DNA of 64,000 bases, from NCBI GenBank assembly GCA_900239685.1, contig OENT01000184.1:1-64000 (forward strand), in the 5' to 3' direction. This document shows, piece by piece, positions 47,101 to 60,771 of the stretch. This DNA is from Rotaria macrura. Lineage: Eukaryota > Rotifera > Eurotatoria > Philodinida > Philodinidae. A program made the position numbers and the translations under genes. Position 1 is the first letter of the stretch; every line of letters starts with the position of its first letter. The notes beneath the pieces are model-generated. The model ran no database searches and was not told the DNA's origin. It worked only from the letters and a program-made list of their open reading frames with translations.

Positions 47101-48345
47101 TTGTTGAAGTTTGATTTGTATGATTAGCTTTTTCATTGTTATTTTCATCATTGATTCTATGTATATCAAGTTGATGATAAATAAAATGTTTATTATCTTG
47201 TTTGATTATGCCATTAGGATGCTTTTTATATGATGTAAATGTTCTATAACGTGGTCGAAATGGTGATGTTAAAGTTGAGAATAATGTTGATAATGATGAC
47301 GAGTTATTACCATGAGACGGCATTGTAGAATATTCATCGGGTAACAATATGATTGTATCATCACTAGGAGTCTTTGCTTGAAAACCAAGTTGTGTACCTC
47401 AAGGTAAAAGGAAAAAAAATACTACATAGATATCACGAATATTCTTCTTTAACAAAAAACATACAACACATCTTCCTAATGTGTTGTATAACTATAGCTA
47501 TTATGTCACATCGACTTGTGTTTCAAACGTAATAAATTGAAGTATGGAGAACGAAATGATATGAGTGCATTTCTTTTTCGTTTTCATAAATATGATTAGA
47601 CGATACAGCTAAGCATGACAATGCAGATTTCATTTCGCTATGACTAATGACTGGTTTTTGAAATAAAATATTGAATAACGTCGAGTCAAAAGTTCATTTT
47701 GAAAATTTTTTTCATTAGCCTTTTTGCTTTTGAATATATATTTTATAAATTTTAGGAAAAAAACACAAATTCTGCTTGAGTAAAACAAAAAGAATCTACT
47801 GTTGGAGTCGAAAGCATCGTATGAAGTTCTTTCTGTTGAATATAGTATCTATTTAGTACTAAAATAAAGTCACAATGATAAAAAATAATTCTTGGTGTGA
47901 ACTTTTTTTCTGATAAGTTTATCTGTTCATGTCATTGTTCATGTCATTCTAACAAGAAAAGATAACAAAAAAACACGACAATAAAATAGAACTGAGTAAA
48001 TAATTTTATGCTTTGTCCATGAGTGAGTTCGATAAGAAAAATAGTACGCATGTCCCGCTCTATTCGTCATGTAAAAACTCTGAATCGTAGAAAAGATATT
48101 CATCTCCTCCTCAAAAGTAAGCAGAGTTAAAGTCGAAAACTTGTAACCTTTCGAAGTATAACAAAAGTTACTGTCATCGAAAGCAGTTATCACTATTTGA
48201 CGAAATGTTTTCGGTTGCTCTGTAACGAAATGAATCGATAGTCATGTTCTACTGATTATATTTTGTCACAAAACGTGACGAATTTCAATTAGTGAATGAG
48301 CAGCAGTATATCGACTTCATGCTTACTTTTTTCACATTCTGCCAT
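44127..48345 (-). CDS. PAP2-superfamily membrane enzyme, AUR1 (inositol phosphorylceramide synthase)-like, about 430 aa
   Basis: Exons (minus): probable first exon 48345-48327 (MAECEK), then 47397-46656, 44720-44589, 44526-44127; phases match (1293 nt). A Ser/Asn-rich cytosolic N-terminus of about 120 residues is followed by several hydrophobic membrane segments. The C-terminal part has the lipid phosphatase/phosphotransferase signature: AAIPSLHAAYP (His351) and YSRHHYVIDVLAGG (His391, Asp395), the expected catalytic His-His-Asp set. GNPAGFIHFDQITGL before these resembles the GDPAG-RID segment of fungal AUR1, which transfers phosphoinositol to ceramide. A related phosphotransferase or lipid phosphatase in the same superfamily is possible. 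The first exon rests only on a GTAAGC donor and frame; the rest is firm. Confidence 0.75.
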
Positions 48346-50713
48346 AGCTAAAAAAAACATGAAAATAATATAGAAAAAAAGTCAACCATTTTTACTATTT
48401 AGTTTTTCCTCTACTATTAGTGCAAAGTCGATAGAAACACATACTCGAGGGAATCAATAACGTAATCAAAATTTAAAAAACTCAACATTAATCATACCTA
48501 GCTGAGTGAAAAATGTTGACATAGGCACGAAGATTTTCGTCCATTTTCGAGTATACAATGGGTTGTAATAACGCATACTATTCATATATCAAGATGTTTC
48601 GTGGTAAATCTGTCGATATCATCTAAAAATGTCAACTAAAGCAAAGACATATTAAACATCATAACTAATTTAGCGTCGATGAATCAATCAATTCCAAAAA
48701 AAATGGCACACATAGAAATACACAAAGTAAGCATGTTCCAGAAGAACTAAAAAAATGGCGAGAAGAAGTAGATTAATAGAATACTAAAATAGTAGTTTTC
48801 GTGAAAATGATTAACTAGATGAATAATATCTATAAATATACATACGTTCGAATACACTCAACAGCAAAAAAAATTTTTCTTCAGAACTATGAATTCACAA
48901 GTAGTAGAAGAAAAAAAAGTATGAAATATGCTTTGTCTTTTTTTTTCTGTATCGACAATAAAACGTCTTATCGAACAAAGAATATAATAATCGATCGACA
49001 ACCTTTTGTCAAATATGTCGTCAACGTAGTTACTAGCCGATTGTTACTCCTATTCTATGCCTTACACATCTATTTCATTCGGTTCGGTTATCAAAAAAAA
49101 AAGAATAATCTCGAGACGTCGTGGCCGTACGTCCGCATTCTTTTTCTTTCATCTACTACACACACTCTGTTTTTCTTTTTCCCCTACAGTCGATTTTTTC
49201 TTTCCTTCTTTTTTTTCTATACTTTTTTTGTTTCTTTCTTTCTCTGCGATACTTTTTCTTCTTTCCATAGTGACTCGTTTTCATCCATGCTACCAACGCT
49301 CGCTTTCGTACTCACTTTACCAGATCAATAAAAACTTAAAACATAATATCTATTCTTTTCTCTTGACATAAAAACTGATTGATGATACTTAAATTACTGC
49401 CTACCAGTGCAGTGGTCATGTATGTTATGAATTTATTCAATTGATTTCTTAGTAGACATGACTAGTTATGATTCATCAGTAAAAATGATTCGTAAGCTAT
49501 GTACACAATTACAATCGTTTCACTCTCTCCGTTCTATAATTATTACTCTAAACAGTAGATACCTCTTAATCATCAAAAACAAAATCATTTGTCGTGTACA
49601 AACACAAATAGTATGCAAAGAAAAAAGAAATAATTAATAAATATTTTTCTTTCTCGTTTTTCTTGGACAATCAAATAGACATTTCAATCGATTATAAAAG
49701 AAAATATTGACATTGATCAATGTAAATTTTAATCCTTTTATTTTCTTTTTACATCACAGATATCGAACTGATTTATATTTCAGTGAATAGTGATGCATGC
49801 ATTGTTTATTTGAAGAATCACACAGAATTTTTAGCTCTGACATTTTCAACTAAAGAAAGAAAACTTGTTGTAATTCCTAAATACAACGTATAAATCTGTT
49901 TATATCTATTCTGTTTCTACGGAAGTTGGTCCGTTGGAGATGGAAGGTTACTGTCAACAAAATGAAACAAACTTTCTATTATGTAATAGAGAAATCGGTT
50001 CCTTAGAAATATTTCAAAAAAAGAAAAGAAATTCTATTGGTTATGCTTCAAGTGCAATGAATAGAGGACATCATTCCGTTCTGCTTTGACGACAAGAACA
50101 TGCAAACACATACGTACAGAAAAAAAATGATTTGAGACAACAGTAGTGAAGCGACGAATGATGGCAGCTGTCGTCAACGCCTTTATATATAATCATCTAC
50201 AATAATGTTGAAACGAATGTTTTTAATGATTGTTCTTGATTATTTCGGTATCTGATATTGGAAAAGACTAATATGTGCAATTCCTTTCAAAACACAGCAA
50301 ATATTGAAAAAAGAAAAATGAATAGTTAATTAAATTCTTTGACTATGCGGTCAAAAATAAATTAAAACATAATGAACAAATATTTTTCAACTAATTTAAA
50401 TTTGAAAGGGAAGAAATTCGAAAAAATGAATTCAATGTTTTACCTCTACTTTTCTGTATGTTAGCTATAATAAACTTTGTTTCTTTTTCTTGAGAAGCCA
50501 TTAGATGAATAAGTTGATACCTACTTGCATTTTTCTATTTCGAGTAAAATATGACGTTATAAATCTTTTCTCCCCGTAAATTGTTTTTCATGAAAGTGTG
50601 CTTTATCATACATAGAAGGATTGCTTCGTATAAGATTTTTTTTATTAAAATCTATTCAATTACAATGTACTTAAAAAATATAAAAAAAATGGAAGAACAA
50701 GAAAGAAAAAAGT
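48346..50713. other. Intergenic, pyrimidine-rich stretch, no gene seen
   Basis: A strongly T/C-rich block at about 49080-49270 produces long but low-complexity Phe/Ser/Leu open frames on the plus strand that are not credible proteins. No other exon-like signal. Confidence 0.5.
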
Positions 50714-52472
50714 TCATGGCTTTTCGTTTAGAACAAAATTTGATAAACATGAAATATCATTCACTGAAATGTAAGTGGCTGAAATAAGAAGAAAAGACAT
50801 AATGTGATTTGTATTCTTTCCATTTAAAAGAAAAATTCTATTACCATTCATATCTAAATCATCTGTTTTACGACGGTTTTGTTCTTCTACTTTTGGTCCT
50901 TTGACCACTTTAACTCGATTGCCACACAACATTTTCATTTTAACACCGCTTTTATTTAAACATACTTCGATCATGTGTCGATAGGCAAGTCGACGTGCTT
51001 CATTAGCATCTAGACTGATGCCAACAGGAAATTGTATGTGACCATCAAGGATAACACGATCGAACCAATATTTTTTACCATCGAACTGTCGGATTTGTTC
51101 GCGAGTTGTTACATTCATGGTACTCTGTTGTATCACATTATCAATATCATATGTACTAGATGTCGGTTTCAATTCATTGTTTCGTAACATTTCAGCGAGC
51201 TTCGACAATGATACTGTATCTGCAAAGCAGACTCGATTTTCATTTCTAGAAATAATTCTTTGAAACGTTTGTAATTTTTATGTCAGTGGAAAATCTCTTA
51301 CAATTCATGCTCAGATGTATCTGATAAAATATCAATCCATTTTGCTGTTTCCATGAAATCATTCGGTTCAATTGGAGTCCTTTCAACCTTGAAATCAAAA
51401 TAATTGAATGCAATGGAACAGTATGAAATATAAAGTAGATTGAATTTTGTTCATGAATATCTGAATAACAAATATCTCTGTTGTTTTTACTCACATTTTC
51501 AGTTGCATGATTAGAAGATAAGAGCTCTTCTGTTTGACGTTTCTCTTTTTGAGGTGTAAATAGTTTCCCTGGCTCACCGAATCGGGAGTCAAGATCTAGA
51601 ATTGACAACAATTTAATCGATTGACAAGTTTTTACTTTGATGAATACTTGATAATGTTCGACCAAGAAGACCTGTGAATGGTGTTTCATGTTTGTATGAT
51701 GAAGCAGAAGGTGTACTAGGTGTATAAATACGCTTGGACTCCATATTCGTAGTATTTGATTCTACAAAGAAATGTCTTTAAAATTGATGAGAATACTCAA
51801 TACGCACGAGTTAGACTGCGTGTTCGATGTCGTCGTCGGAAATTAACGGATGAAATTTGTAGAGGAGTTTTTAACTTATTTTCATCTACGAAGTGAAAAA
51901 CAATTGCATGCTTGTAGTTCATTGGAAAATATGCATGTGTTTAATTACGTTGATCCTCTAGAAAAGTAGCATCATCATAAGCCATATCGCAAATAATTTG
52001 TGTTTGTTGCATCCAATAATTAAGACGACGCATAACAAAGTCACGGACCTCCTTATTACGGTGAGATACTGCCCAATTCACTCTTTCAAATGGATACTTC
52101 GAATCTTGAACTAAATAAAGATCATAAAGATCAATAATTGCACCAGTCGTACGGCGTAGATCATTCAAACGACAATCCTTGTTAGAAAAAAAGAAACATA
52201 ACATCTTTTATTGCTGATTCGTCTCGTTTGCTTTTCTTCTAATTACTTGTTCACCACAAAATATTGCACGAGCGTTTATATCAGTTCTTTTAATATCAAG
52301 TACTGTTTGTAATGCGACTGTCTGAAAGTCAAAAAAATATATGCGCATGTGAATTGGATAAAGAAAATATTTCATGGTAAAAACAATAACAAACCGGTTT
52401 GAATCGTTCATTCAAAATCGATGAAAAACCGGATGATGATGATCTACTGGATATCTTTGATATAGAACTCAT
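50714..52472 (-). CDS. Unrecognised 9-exon gene, about 400 aa
   Basis: Exons (minus): 52472-52395, 52321-52247, 52177-51949, 51885-51808, 51761-51672, 51595-51495, 51387-51302, 51245-50845, 50778-50714; phases agree over 1203 nt, so the gene is very probably real. The start is MSSISKISSRSSSSGFSS. Residues about 35-125 are helical and basic/aromatic (LNDLRRTTGAIIDLYDLY, PFERVNWAVSHRNKEV, RRLNYWMQQTQ). A disordered Arg/Ser/Thr/Pro middle follows. Near the C-terminus, GKKYWFDRVILDGH, PVGISLDANEARR and LAYRHMIEV have the strand-strand-helix look of a double-stranded-RNA-binding domain, a weak resemblance. One donor (GTCTTC, exon 5) is non-canonical beyond GT. Function unknown. Confidence 0.75.
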
Positions 52473-55400
52473 TTAAATGTACAGATTTAGGCTTAACAAT
52501 AATCACGGATAGTACGGTTCTATCTGACGATTAAATCGACGAATGTGTATAAACTCTTTACTTTTCTTTTCTGTTCGCGTATCTAATCACATGGATTCTT
52601 TCAGTAAACATAGAAAATAGATTTATCACCATGAACAATGAAACTATGAAACACGATATACAATCATTGGTTCATATTGGTTGAAAAGACGTTTTTCTTT
52701 CTTTTACATAAATACATTCAAACAAAAACCATCATTTGATGTCACTCTTATAGAAAAGCATTTCTTAATGCAATTTTTTCTCTTCAATAAAAGATAGATC
52801 CATTAGACTGTCAATCATTCAAATAAAACAATGATCCATAAAAGAAACTAATCTAAAATATTGCCGATAATCGAAGAAAATAAAAACATACACACTAGAT
52901 ATAATAGTTTCACTCTGATGTTTTTCCTATATGCAATTTAATAATTATATCATATTCATTAGAATAGCATCTTCTTTCAAAGCACAAATTAGTATTGTAT
53001 GTTCTTTTCATATCGTACGACTGTTGTGCGTCAGTTCCTTCGACACTATTGAAATAATCAAATAAGAAATGCAGCATTAACATGATGTTCATTCTATTCT
53101 TTGGCAAGCATTACGAACTACAAGTATTTTGTTTTAGGCTATAATTAGAAATAGTTCTATTAAAGATCTCTCGCCATAAATTATTGCAGAAATAAAAATC
53201 ATTTTGGCAATTTGCGAGAAGATAATATGGAATGATTTTTGTTTTCTAGCAAGCATATATTTTTATATTGAATCAAATAGAATATTGAATTTGAGAATAA
53301 TAATTTGATCTTTAGAAATTATGTGACATCTGAAATTTTCTTGTCTTTTATAATTATGGATTCCATGAATACTACGAAAGTTGTATTCTATATTCTACTC
53401 ATACGCATGTAAAAAAGGAAGAGTATTGCGTACGATATTTTTCTTTATATGAATCTCTATAGACTTAATTAATATGTATTGCAGACTGATTAATATGAAT
53501 GTAAATAATTCCAGAAGTTAGAAGAACAATACTAAAAGACTTTTTAAAACAATGAAGAATACGTTAGAGCTACACAGGAGTTTAAAAAAAGAAAACCAAT
53601 AAATCATTATTGATCGTGGTTTGAAATTGAGTTATCATACATAGTGTTGATAACAAACGATAACTATCATGTAAATATGCCATGGAAGATAGAAAATTTA
53701 ATAGCAATGCTCTTGCACATGTATATATATATATATATCAGTGCTTTAAAGTAAGATCAAACATAACATATCTTGGCAAGATCCCTAACATAATCCATAA
53801 AAAAAAAAACAATCGTGAAACATTTGAATCTTTGTCATTTCTCGAAAGATTTCAATCGTTATATGTCAACAGAGTGTTTCATAAAATTGTTATCACGCTG
53901 TGTTGATTGACTTTTTAAATCAATCTTAATAAATTATGCAATGCAACTTATTTCTAGGTTTTCGTGCTTACTTCACATGGCTTGAATATAAACTGTTAGA
54001 AAAATTTTCGTGACGACTAATATTTTACGAGTTCACAGTTAGATGTGTTCCATAAAAACTTAAATTAATCCTTATCAATGAATATTTCAAGATATTTACA
54101 AGAATAAATGAAATTTAGAATAGCGAATATTCTATGCATAGATTGTTATGTACACGTGCAGAAACGAGCTCAATATTTTATGATACCTCAGATGATATAC
54201 CTATATATATTCAATGAATCTATCTTAGTAATACTTTTTTGCTCTATGCAACAAAAACTATACAAATCTCTGTCACATAAAAAATCTTCATATCGAAAGA
54301 ATTCTAAGATACTATTATCTTTCTCCTTTATCAGTTGTCATAGAAGCGTACTGTTCATTGAGGTGAAATGAACTTCTTATTTTCCATGGATGTGATTTGT
54401 TGTTCATCAATTATTCATACGTAACATTAAAATAAAAATTGTGTCTATCGAGGTATTGCTATGATTATTAAGAGGTTTCTGAGTACTGACATATATGGGT
54501 GGTTAAATCATGACCCTTTTCTTTCATTGATGATATTGATAATTATGAAAGATATGAATACGAAATATTGTGCCATTAAATGATCGTTACAATTTCATAC
54601 ATCATCAAACATAGAATATACGATCGATAATCATCAAAGCGACGAAGTATACATTTTTTCCAATATCGAAAGAAAAATAAGCGTTTTGCTACTAAAAAAT
54701 TTGATTGGATGTAGGACTGAGTGATCGATCATATTCAATCGTCAATATTTTCCTAGTCCTATCATTAGATTTTATTGGCTTGTTTTGTAACACTTTGAAT
54801 TATTCGAGCTTCTTTTTTCTATTCTTCTCGAATACTAATGAACGAGCGAAAAGTTAACCATTATTTGTTTACCATATCAACAAGTTGTTTTTGTCAGTTA
54901 TAAATTGAATTAATCATAGAAAACAATAGCTTTTAGACGATCAGTAGTTCTTATGTGTTTTTTTTCTGAAAGCAAGTATAATGCGCTGTTTGCATACGGT
55001 TGGGGCTTATTCATCACTTTGAATTAGATCATTTGAGACATCAATAAGCGAAGCAAAGAAATATCTGAATTGACAAAGAAAGAATGAAGCGTTTAATTAA
55101 CAACAAAAGTTTATTCACCACACCGTGAAAACAACGTCTGTCTATTATGTTTTACACAAAATAAACTTTCAGCATTTCTTTTACGTAATACGTGTGATTT
55201 GACTTGCTTGTCGTAGCTTCTCTGATAGGGTCTACAAGTGCGTGTTGGCACATTCCTAGTATTGAGAAAGAATAACACATGTAATTTACAAGAATGAAAG
55301 TAGGCTTTATATTTCTCTCTCTCCGTAACGTAGACGTGTTTTCAAGTAATCAATAGTTTTCTTCCTGAAAGTCATTGGAATGTAGGTTATTGAAATCTGA

Positions 55401-56875
55401 AATTTTCCATATGAGAGTTCAGATTAAAGAGAATGTTGTACAGCTTAAAAAATAGTCATATACGTCTGTGCCAACCCTTTTTTTAATAGAACTATAATCA
55501 ATCGGTTTTCCTTGAGAACAATATATCAAAATTACGAATAAAATCGTACAACAAATATGTGTCTTTAAATTTATTCAACAATATTCAGCACTCAGCTCAA
55601 TTCCAGATGAAACTTTCAATAGTCGACGAACTTTTCTTTTTAACATCGATTTTATGGTGAAGCTATCTGAAAGAGTGTAAAATAACGGATCATATTGTTT
55701 TACTACCACCTGTAGTTCTGTAAAAGTGCAAACTATCGCACGAAACGATATTTATTGACAGACTGCTTGACCGACAATAATGTCACAATTTGAAATAGTC
55801 TTATCTCTGTTTGAGAATATCATACAAAAATTTCAAATTTCTTCATATTCTATTACGTTCACGTTTTATGTCTCAAATTCAATTGCCATGTTCGAAAAAG
55901 CATTGTGCATGATTTGTTTTAGAAATCTGAATATAAAAAATTTTCGTTGCATATGAAAACAATTAGCTGAATTTGTGTTAAGAGATGGGTATAAATTAGA
56001 AACATAGCTAGTTGTTGTCAAACATTGTTCTAATACGTCACAAGAGAGCATATTTATCATTTAATAAAATTTTGCTCTGCGTATAAAGATCGTCGGAGAT
56101 TTCTCGTCGCAACATTTAGAATTAGCATGTTTTACAACTTGACATGAAGTAAATTTTAATAAAATAAAAAAATCTTCTGTCACCTTTTCTAGAATATATA
56201 GTTCAAAATATGTAATTGATTCAAGATTGTCGTTTGTTTTCAACATATAGTCAATCGATAATAAAACACAAGCCACACGTCTTGACTGCGTAATTTGGTT
56301 TCTTCGTGTCATCGATTCAGTTGTTTTCGTGATATTTTCTTGATAGAATGCATTTCTATTTGATACGATGTCCTAGTCGATACCGCTTATCAAACATTTT
56401 TTAGGGCGAGGTCATGTTTTTTTTGCAATGCTTTATTCTTCATTATAAAGTTGGTAGGAAGTAAGTTCGTTTCACTAGTTCTCAAAGTCAGTTTCAGCAA
56501 ATTTTCTTACTTTCGATATTTGTAAATATTCTATCCATATTGAAATGGTCGCATTTATTTTCGACAATCGTAATTGATCATATGTGACCTTATTTTTTGA
56601 AATCAAAATAAGAATATATCATTCTTCTTTGATAAACGACGACAGATGAATAGATACACAGCCAAACTATAGATTATAGTTACTTCAATGTTTCATGTTT
56701 TACATTCAAGAAACTATGTTAAACATTCCGTGTTCGACATTCATGCGAAGAATCTTGTTTTCTTTATTGGCTTAAAACTTTAATAAACTTTAGCTTTGAA
56801 AACAACAAGATCAATCCTGATTCTTCTAGATTGAAGCATATTTTTATTTAATGATACATAAAATATAACATTGAT
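52473..56875. other. Large intergenic gap, no gene seen
   Basis: About 4.4 kb of AT-rich DNA. Open frames are short, without splice support or recognisable similarity. An (AT)n run lies near 53705-53718. Nothing further noted. Confidence 0.4.
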
Positions 56876-59800
56876 TTAGCCAGATTTCTTGACGATTTGT
56901 ACGACATCTTCATCGAGACTAAATTTGTAAGAGAAACTCCTTTTTCTGTCAACCAAATGAAAAATAATGTCTAACACTTACAGAACATGTTCTTTACCAA
57001 CTTTTTGCGGAAGATGTTTAACAGAAGCACCCTTGAAAAAAAAGTAGCATAAATATTAATAAAGTAAAAAGTTCAAACACTAGAGTTAATTTTTTACCCA
57101 AACAAGTGCATATTTAAAATCTAGTAAAATAGCTCGATGAATTTTATTACAAAAATCTTCAACTGAACTTCTTCCTTGTGTCAGTACAACAGGTGCCGAA
57201 TAATCTGGTAATTGACCTTTGGGTTTAGTATAAATTCTGACGAGTTTTAAATACGTCCACATTTTTTCAAGTAAATCATCAAAATTCCATTTATGATGAG
57301 CCGATATAGGTACACAATGAGGCACTTTATAAATAATATCTAATTCTTCAACTGATATTTGATCGATTTTATTTAAAACATATATAGCTGGAACATAAAC
57401 ACGATTGCCTTCAATTAAATCAATAATATCATCTTCAGTTGCATCACATCGTAAAATAATATCCTAATAACGAAAACGTAGACAAAACTAGACATTAATC
57501 AAATATATATTCTTATGCATCAGTGCATAGTAAAACGTTTGAACGAGTTTTTTCAATGATCAAAAAGTTGAAAAAAGTCAAATGATTCCCCGAGCGATGA
57601 GTCGGAAATTTTTATTGATCTAATACACTGTAGATCTTTTTTTTCCTACTAAGCATATGCAATTCATTCATTCTTTGTCTTTTTTCTAATCAAAACATTG
57701 TATTTTGTTATTAGGCTTCGCCAGTCATTAAGGTTCATCGTGAAAGACGTCTAGAAGGAAACATTCACATTGTCTTGAACTTGTTCGTTGCTTTCTATGC
57801 TTTATATCAATCATCAAAAACAACTCTTTGCAATGAGGCTTTTCTATTGAATCAATTGCTTCCCTTTGTATGTAGCTAGTTAATACTTCATGATTGGAAA
57901 CCTATTGTAGCATAGTGTTCGTATAATCCGTTTGCAGAATTAAAGTATGAAACCTAATGTCACTGTTTGTACTAATCACAGAAGGATTCTTTCACTTCTA
58001 TCTATCTTGACAATTAACTTGAAAAAGACTAAGCATTGTTTTGTAATATTCTGGGCTTCCTTCACAGTCTTAGTCCATCTAACTTTCTCTCTGCTCGATT
58101 GAGAAATGGAATAAATATTTTTTCTTGTTGTCTCGCACATATCTATTTGACGACACATGCTCCTTCACTATATTGCTACTAATCCCTTCGATAATTTTTA
58201 GGACAACGTCTCATTTAGTTGACGCAAAAAATTCAAGAATACTAATGCCATTTCTAATGTCACCTATTACGAAAATCCTTTCTTTTCTTCTATGATTTAT
58301 TCGAAAGCTGTGCCTATGATAATACATAGATTAGGTTAAGTCTAACAAAAGGTACAATTACAGAAGAGAGAAACACAGATGAAAAAATCAACTAATAACT
58401 AATGAATTAAGAGAGAGGGACGCAATGCAACGATTTTTGGATCATCTGCACTTACAAGTAGATTGTAATTTGGTTATCATAGATTATGTAATCAAACTAT
58501 AATATGAATTTCAATGTAGGGCGCATCGAAAAAATCTACCAAAGTTCATAAAGATATTTTATTAGAAAAAATATAACTGGAATTTGCGACTTCAATATAA
58601 GTAAAGAAGAGTGCCGTAGAATGTTGAATATATACTAAGTATTTACGTGCAAAAAATGTTGGATTTCCTTAATAGAAAATACGCTCCCCTCGAGTTTTGA
58701 AAGTGAGTCATAAAATAAAACTTAGTCAAGTTTCATATTACAATCATTCATATGTATTTAGTGATGACGTTAATGAGTGTTCTTTTACTCTTTCGATCAT
58801 AATCAACACGAAAAAAATATCATTGCATACTTCAATTTTTTTAAAATACAGCTCTAGTGAAGTATTTGAATATTAATACACGCTGAATCATTCACTTCAC
58901 AACTAAACTTGGACCCCAGGAATGTTCCGAATGAATGTAATGGTATTACGTTATGTATAATCCAAAAAATAAAATTCATGATGCGTCTAAAGTGTTATGA
59001 AATCTTTAAGTTTTGTTATAGTTCTTCATTTTTCCTCTGTTTTTCCATTTTTATCGTACAAATCTATCTAAAAACTACTCGCTTAAACAATTGAATATGT
59101 TTCAATCACTTACAGCATTATGTATTTTGTATTCTCCAAGTATAGCTTTGACTGTTTCAAGATCAAGTGCTGTCTGTGGTACTAAGGCTTGATAATTTAG
59201 CCCACCTTTATCTTTTCGTTTGAAATATATATTTGGTGGTTCTTTATTTAATCTTATGCCAAAACCTTCAAGTTCATATTCAATCAAACGTTTATGACCC
59301 AATGGTTTAAGTACATCAAGTACAATAAATATCAGATTGCAAGTTCGAGCAACTAAAACGAAACAAACAAATCGACTGTTTTTTTTTGAAATTCAATATT
59401 TCACGCGAAATATTTCTATTGAATAAAATATACCTGCAATAACTTGTTTACCGCGACCTTTACCATCTTTAGCTCCTTCGATAATACCTGGTAAATCTAA
59501 TAATTGAATTTTCGCACCTTTATATCGAATAACACCGGGTACGGTTGTCAGTGTCGTGAATTCGTAAGCGGCTACCTCACTATAAACACCAGCTAAGTTG
59601 GTTAATAGTGTACTCTAGATATAATCATGATCTTTCGTTTTTTGTTTTTTCTCAAGCATGACAATATTAGAAAACGTACTTTTCCGACTGATGGAAAACC
59701 AACGAAACCAATACGAGCATCACCAGTTTTGGCTACATCAAAACCTTCACCTTTCCCACCACCACCACTGCCTTTCGGATCGATTAATTCACGTCGTAAT

Positions 59801-59907
59801 TTAGCTAGTTGAGCTTTAAGTAAACCTAAATGACGTGCTGTTGCTTTATTTTTTTGAGTTTTCTCCATCTCAGCCTCAATATCGGCTATACGTTCAAGAA
59901 CACCCAT
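56876..59907 (-). CDS. DRG1: DRG1, developmentally regulated GTP-binding protein 1, 368 aa
   Basis: Exons (minus): 59907-59680, 59614-59434, 59352-59114, 57463-57098, 57031-56982, 56918-56876; 1107 nt, all phases agree. Length matches the usual 367 aa. The N-terminal helix has [20 protein letters not shown]. The GTPase motifs are GFPSVGKS (P-loop, split by an intron between Lys and Ser), [29 protein letters not shown] and NKID. The C-terminal TGS region includes [21 protein letters not shown] and [12 protein letters not shown]. The phrases [14 protein letters not shown] and [14 protein letters not shown] separate it from paralogue DRG2. DRG1 is a cytosolic ribosome-associated GTPase that works with a DFRP1-type partner in translation. 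The third intron is about 1.65 kb, the others short. Confidence 0.96.
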
Positions 59908-60771
59908 GATTTGATTTTATTTGACTGTTAAATCTGAAAAAAGTTTTAGACATTTCATTATCTCATGATTATTTTTATCTTGAATCTTTTCACAATTTTC
60001 AATTTCAATATACTCCCACTCCAATATTATTTTGCATCAATCTAATTCTATGTGGAAAGAAACCACCCACTCAATAGCCCAGATGTGAAGATATTCTCAT
60101 ACAATATTTGAAAACGTATTGTCGAATATTTTCAAGTCGCAAATATCACGTGTCTAATAATTATGAATAATTTTTATATTCTGTTGAAAAACATGAAAAC
60201 TAGATAAAAGAATAAAATAATGACATCTGTATTTTGGGGAAAAAAATTAACGTGTCGAGATAATTAATTGTTTGCTTTTCATAGTTGAATACACGATGTC
60301 GACATTTCTTTTCTTAATCAAACAATAGATGAAAAACATTACAACATTTCCATTACTGTTCATTCTAGAATATTCTATAATTGCATCATAGGATAGAAAT
60401 TTATGAATAATCTTTTCTTGTATCGAAATAAATAAAATCAAGAACAACGGTTTCTTTTTTTCAATACATGATTTCGATTAAAATTGCGTATGATATTTGT
60501 CGTGTTTCAGTTTCTTTTATAAAGAATAATAAAATCATTAGAGGAACACGAATACATGCGTCTAGTAGGTTTTAACACACAGGAAAACACACGATTATTT
60601 TGTTCGTTCTTTTTCTTGTGTATATGCCACGTACATGTTGCTTCATGCGGAGGAATAATAACAGAAAGAGTGAGTAAAGTACATTTGAAATGACTCACTG
60701 ATTATTACTTAAGATAAAAGGGCAATTTTCTTAGCCGTTTTGCCATATTATCTTCGAATAAACAACGAAGA
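59908..60771. promoter_or_regulatory. Divergent intergenic region between DRG1 (-) and the 380-aa orphan (+)
   Basis: The only head-to-head gene pair in the window. These 864 bp should hold both promoters. No core element is recognisable by eye. Confidence 0.4.

Noticed and set aside
48819-49371. Open frames of 170 and 104 codons on the plus strand
   Set aside because: They come from a T/C-rich tract, giving Phe/Ser/Leu-rich low-complexity translations in overlapping frames with no splice or family support.
54108-54371. 87-codon plus-strand open frame in the large intergenic gap
   Set aside because: No family features, no exon neighbours, composition typical of the surrounding AT-rich DNA.
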